A stretch of 64,000 nucleotides of DNA, from assembly GCA_934393555.1 (NCBI GenBank), contig CAKRQP010000002.1, forward strand, positions 11,659-75,658, in the 5' to 3' direction. Made by a program: the position numbers and the translations under genes. The notes beneath the pieces are model-generated. The model saw only the letters and a list, made by a program, of their open reading frames with translations. It made no database searches and was not told where the DNA came from. The first letter of the stretch is position 1. The number at the start of each line of letters is the position of its first letter. Source of the DNA: Limivivens sp934393555. GTDB lineage: Bacteria > Bacillota > Clostridia > Lachnospirales > Lachnospiraceae. This document shows, in pieces, positions 61,184-64,000 of the stretch.

Positions 61184-61578
61184 GCCTTTTCTCCTTTGAT
61201 GCAGACCGGAAGTCCTGCAACTACCCGGAAGACCTCATCTGCCTGTTCCGCAGCCCGGCAAAGGATGCGTCCGACCTTTTCCCGGTACAGCCGGTCAAAA
61301 GGATCCATTGGAACGATCCCATAGCCAAGCTCCGTGGATACAAGGATCAGACCGGGATTTTCCCGGAACAGCTCTTCTGCAAACGCATCTGCCGCTTCCT
61401 CGCCTTCTTCCCGGAGGATCCGGCGGATACAGCTGTGAAAATGAGTTACGGCTTTTCCCTTCAGAAGCTCCTCTTTCGTACAGCTTTCCCCATCCAGAAA
61501 ATCGGTTTCGGACAGACCTGTCCGTTCCATGGCAGCCTTCTTTTTCCTCTGAAAAGCACCTCCGATAAATAATTTCAC
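61180..61578 (-). CDS. Short CobU-like protein without P-loop
   Basis: 132 residues. Its C-terminal half matches CobU (LILVSTELGYGIVPMDPFDR, then ADEVFRVVAGLPVCIKG), but the nucleotide-binding loop is VKLFIGGAFQRKK instead of GGSGSGKS, so ATP/GTP binding in the usual way is doubtful. A regular CobU is encoded two genes upstream. It begins at a GTG with AGGGGGTG six bases upstream, just after cobS. It could be a degenerate subunit that helps CobU or CobS; that is conjecture. Confidence 0.82.
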   Translation of the reverse strand: MKLFIGGAFQRKKKAAMERTGLSETDFLDGESCTKEELLKGKAVTHFHSCIRRILREEGEEAADAFAEELFRENPGLILVSTELGYGIVPMDPFDRLYREKVGRILCRAAEQADEVFRVVAGLPVCIKGEKA

Positions 61579-61583
61579 TCTGT

Positions 61584-62345
61584 TCACCCCCTGATCAGAA
61601 ACACCGCAACGACCGTAAGAGCCATGACAAGCTCTGACACCGTCAGGAAAAAACCTGCCAGGTCTCCGGTGATCCCGCCAAATTTCTTTTTTGACATCCG
61701 ATAGTAATAGAAAAACACCAGACCTGCCGCAAGATCCATCGGTACACCGTAAACCGGATCCAGCCAGATGGCCAGTGCACCAAAAAGCAGAAGAAAGCCG
61801 CACATGGTAAGAGCCACCGTACGTTTTACCGCCATCCCGGAAAAGGTGGCAGCCAGCCCTGTATTTTTTGCCTTCGGAAAAACCACCACAGCCAGACCGG
61901 ATAACGCTCTGGAAAGCACAAAGGAAACTGCCAGCACAGGCATCATTTCCGGACGCACCTCTGACCAGACACCGAGGGACAGGATAAACCAGGCGCAGCC
62001 CACGATGATGGCAAATGCCCCTGTATGAGAGTCCTTGAGGATCTCCAGTTTTTCTTCCATTGTCTTATACGAACTCAAAGCATCTGCCGTATCCAGAAGA
62101 CCATCCAGATGGATGCCGCCGGTAACGATCAGAGGGATCAGTACGGCTACAGAGGCCCGGAAAAGGCTTCCGGTGCTGTCCCCGATAAGACAGATCCAAA
62201 GATAAAGAAGTCCTCCGATGACCGCGCCGATGACCGGAAAAAAGCACATGGCATAGCGCATGGCTTCCTTCGTCCAGTCCGTACGCGGCATGGGGATCTT
62301 GGAATACATGGAAAATGCGATAAAAAAACTCCGGATCAGATTCAT
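61584..62345 (-). CDS. cobS: Adenosylcobinamide-GDP ribazoletransferase
   Basis: 253 residues, polytopic membrane enzyme. Family motifs: FFIAFSMYSKIPMP at the start, GGIHLDGLLDTADALSSY (metal-binding acidic residues) and KKFGGITGDLAGFF. It joins the nucleotide loop to adenosylcobinamide-GDP, the final step of cobalamin assembly. Coupled to cobU by an ATGA overlap. Confidence 0.96.
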   Translation of the reverse strand: MNLIRSFFIAFSMYSKIPMPRTDWTKEAMRYAMCFFPVIGAVIGGLLYLWICLIGDSTGSLFRASVAVLIPLIVTGGIHLDGLLDTADALSSYKTMEEKLEILKDSHTGAFAIIVGCAWFILSLGVWSEVRPEMMPVLAVSFVLSRALSGLAVVVFPKAKNTGLAATFSGMAVKRTVALTMCGFLLLFGALAIWLDPVYGVPMDLAAGLVFFYYYRMSKKKFGGITGDLAGFFLTVSELVMALTVVAVFLIRG

Positions 62346-62869
62346 AACGGATACGCTCCTTTTCTCACAAGCGGAATCCCGTAAACCACTTCATAAAAAC
62401 CATCTGCCGCTTCAGCCATACGGCAGTTTACCTCTCCAAGGTAAGACTGGTATTTCCTGGTTTCCGGATCATATTCCACTCCGTCTGAAAAAATTTCATT
62501 GGTCACTACCACCAGATGGCGGGCTTTTTTCCGGAGATGACAGATCCCTTCCATCACCGCCTCCACAGTCCGCTCACCGGCTCCACTCTCATCAAACATC
62601 TCGTTTGCCGTAAGATTGGACATACATTCCAGAAGAAAGATCGAATCCTCAGGAACCTCAAGCCCTGCCAGATCCGTATAACGCTCCAGCGTCTCAAAAT
62701 GCTTGTCCGCGCGCATGGCACGGTGCCGGCTGATCCGCTTTTTCCCTTCCTCGTCAAAACACATCATCGTGGCAATGTAGATCCGGCGTCCTTCCCCGAG
62801 AGACGCCGTCAGTTTTTCGGCAAAAGCGGACTTTCCGCTTCCGCTGCCTCCGGTTACAACAAAAAACAT
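62342..62869 (-). CDS. cobU: Adenosylcobinamide kinase / guanylyltransferase
   Basis: 175 residues. P-loop GGSGSGKS at 7-14, ISRHRAMR-type segment containing the guanylylated His region, and VVTNEIFSDGVEYD. It phosphorylates adenosylcobinamide and then adds GMP from GTP. It starts directly after the cobT stop (TAA then ATG). Confidence 0.92.
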   Translation of the reverse strand: MFFVVTGGSGSGKSAFAEKLTASLGEGRRIYIATMMCFDEEGKKRISRHRAMRADKHFETLERYTDLAGLEVPEDSIFLLECMSNLTANEMFDESGAGERTVEAVMEGICHLRKKARHLVVVTNEIFSDGVEYDPETRKYQSYLGEVNCRMAEAADGFYEVVYGIPLVRKGAYPL

Positions 62870-63919
62870 TTATACCAGAGGCTTGTACTCTTCCACCTGA
62901 ATATCCTGGAAGGTACTCATCCCGTTGTATACGCCGCAGGCCAGGTCCAGAATGGGGAAAAGAACCACAGCACCGGTACCCTCTCCCAGACACATATCAC
63001 AGTGCAGGGGGGCTTCCAGTCCCAGAGCCTCCAGGATCAGATGTGCAGCAGGCTCCTTGGAAACATGGGAGGGCAGCATGTATTCTTTTACCAGCGGACA
63101 GATCGTCGCTGCTGCCAGAGCTGCCACCGCAGAGATAAAACCATCGATCACAACAGGGATCCCACAGGCTGCACCGCCCAGGAAGACACCTGCCATACCT
63201 GCGATATCAAAGCCGCCGACCTTCGCCAGAACATCTACGCCGTCTTCCGGATCCGGCTGAGTGATCTCAATGGCCTTTTTGATGGCCTGGATCTTCCGCA
63301 CCATTCCCTCAGAGGAAAGTCCGGCTCCACGGCCTGTCATTTTTTCTGCTTCTTCCCCCAGAAGAACGGACGCCACCGCACTGCTGGTGGTCGTATTTCC
63401 GATTCCCATCTCGCCTGTGGCGATCAGAGAATATCCTTTGTTTTTCAGCTCTTCCACCATGGAAATACCGGTTTCCAGAGCCTGGATGGCTTCTTCTCTT
63501 GTCATGGCCGGTCCCTTGGTCATATTTTTTGTACCCCAGGCAATTTTCCGGTCAATGACATGGGTTTCTGCTGCAACACCGATATCCACCGGGAAAATAT
63601 CTGCTCCCGACATGGAGCAGAGGATACTGGCCGTAGCCTTTTTATTCAGAAAGTTATCTGTCACAATGGCAGTCACTTCCTGACCGGTCTGGGTCACTCC
63701 TTCTTCTACCACACCGTTGTCCGCACACATGGTCACGAGTGCTTTTTTCTCCAAATGGATATCCGCACTTCCTGTAATGCCGGCGATCTTTACCAGGTCA
63801 TCCTCCAGCTTTCCGAGGCTGTGAAGCGGCTTGGCAATGCTGTCCCAACGGCGCTGACAAAGCTCCATCGCCTTCTGATCCGGCTCCTTTATAGCTCTTT
63901 TCGCTTCTTCTAATGTCAT
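62870..63919 (-). CDS. cobT: Nicotinate-nucleotide:dimethylbenzimidazole phosphoribosyltransferase
   Basis: 349 residues, full length. Motifs: CADNGVVEEGVTQTGQEVT, ATGEMGIGNTTTSSAV, GRGAGLSSEGM and the catalytic Glu in LGEGTGAVVLFP. It makes alpha-ribazole phosphate from a lower-ligand base and nicotinate mononucleotide. First gene of the visible cobalamin cluster, with no cobalamin riboswitch in the 80 bases before it that remain in the window. Confidence 0.96.
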   Translation of the reverse strand: MTLEEAKRAIKEPDQKAMELCQRRWDSIAKPLHSLGKLEDDLVKIAGITGSADIHLEKKALVTMCADNGVVEEGVTQTGQEVTAIVTDNFLNKKATASILCSMSGADIFPVDIGVAAETHVIDRKIAWGTKNMTKGPAMTREEAIQALETGISMVEELKNKGYSLIATGEMGIGNTTTSSAVASVLLGEEAEKMTGRGAGLSSEGMVRKIQAIKKAIEITQPDPEDGVDVLAKVGGFDIAGMAGVFLGGAACGIPVVIDGFISAVAALAAATICPLVKEYMLPSHVSKEPAAHLILEALGLEAPLHCDMCLGEGTGAVVLFPILDLACGVYNGMSTFQDIQVEEYKPLV

Positions 63920-63968
63920 ATGCGTTCCTCTTTTCTTCTATTTTCGAAGTCTGGTCAAAACCTCTCCC

Positions 63969-63998
63969 ATCATACCATAAAAACCGCCCGGATAGCAA
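63969..63998 (-). promoter_or_regulatory. Possible promoter of the cob cluster
   Basis: TTGCTA (63993-63998), 18 bases, TATGAT (63969-63974) on the minus strand, at the window edge. Confidence 0.48.
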
Positions 63999-64000
63999 GT

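Noticed and set aside
62516..63913. Plus-strand ORF of 465 codons opposite cobU and cobT
   Set aside because: Shadow of two well-supported genes; no family resemblance.
1..64000. CRISPR arrays, insertion sequences, prophage, integrative elements
   Set aside because: I saw no direct-repeat arrays, transposase or integrase genes, or attachment-site duplications; codon use and composition look even throughout.

Overview
The window reads as chromosomal core DNA of a spore-forming anaerobic Firmicute, most likely Lachnospiraceae (Blautia/Dorea-like; family-level inference only). The evidence is a pyruvate formate-lyase pair, a SUF operon in the order C-B-D-S-U, spore genes (an alpha/beta SASP, gerW/ytfI, ylbJ), a short HisG with HisZ, and anaerobe-type late cobalamin genes. 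Sigma-A-type promoters (TTGACA-17-TATAAT), AGGAGG ribosome binding sites and hairpin-plus-T terminators are easy to see. I see no insertion sequence, prophage, CRISPR array or rRNA. Almost all genes lie on the minus strand; plus-strand genes are the patatin-like lipase, ylbJ, the SASP and rpmB.

Layout, left to right. 1-4520: a BMP-family (purine/nucleoside-type) ABC importer behind a guanine-class purine riboswitch with its own terminator. 4653-9621: sufCBDSU with a promoter and a palindromic operator. 9647-10726: a patatin-like protein. 10745-13033: a metal-exporting P-type ATPase with a separate HMA metallochaperone under an ArsR/SmtB-type operator. 13071-16203: pflB-pflA. 16243-17262: purC. 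17312-17476: tRNA-Met. 17530-19256: a secreted cell-wall-binding phosphodiester-glycosidase-type protein and a small membrane protein. 19318-24514: hisZ-G-D-B-IE, the last gene carrying an extra degenerate HisF-like domain. 24511-32459: recU, RNA-modification enzymes, a YgiQ-type radical SAM protein, the small alarmone synthetase relQ and an M23 peptidase. 32574-35255: ylbJ, a coiled-coil protein, coaD and rsmD. 35349-39246: a heterodimeric ABC exporter preceded by a 34-codon leader ORF and a terminator. 39265-41457: Na/Pi cotransporter and an MgsA-like protein. 41630-47034: SASP, a Lys/Ala-rich protein, recG-fakA-asp23 and rpmB. 47041-51793: a DUF2207 protein, gerW/ytfI and a Nudix hydrolase. 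51835-57978: a PBP and FtsW-like pair, a U32 peptidase and zapA. 58001-60558: ruvAB, a Gx-type transporter and a NusG-II protein. 60602-63998: cobC-like, a short second CobU-like protein, cobS, cobU and cobT.

The most interesting element is the exporter leader (38954-39246). It has a strong promoter, a 34-codon ORF with a near-perfect ribosome binding site, a terminator, and two sequence blocks around that terminator that are complementary over roughly 26 bp. It resembles in layout the ribosome-mediated attenuation of B. subtilis bmrB-bmrCD, but the long-range pairing looks distinctive. Second-tier observations are an MgsA-like protein with every key acidic residue replaced, a BMP binding protein without a lipobox, a CobU paralogue without a P-loop, a HisF-like/HisI/HisE fusion, and a Tyr/Gly/Pro-rich tail on an FtsW-family protein.
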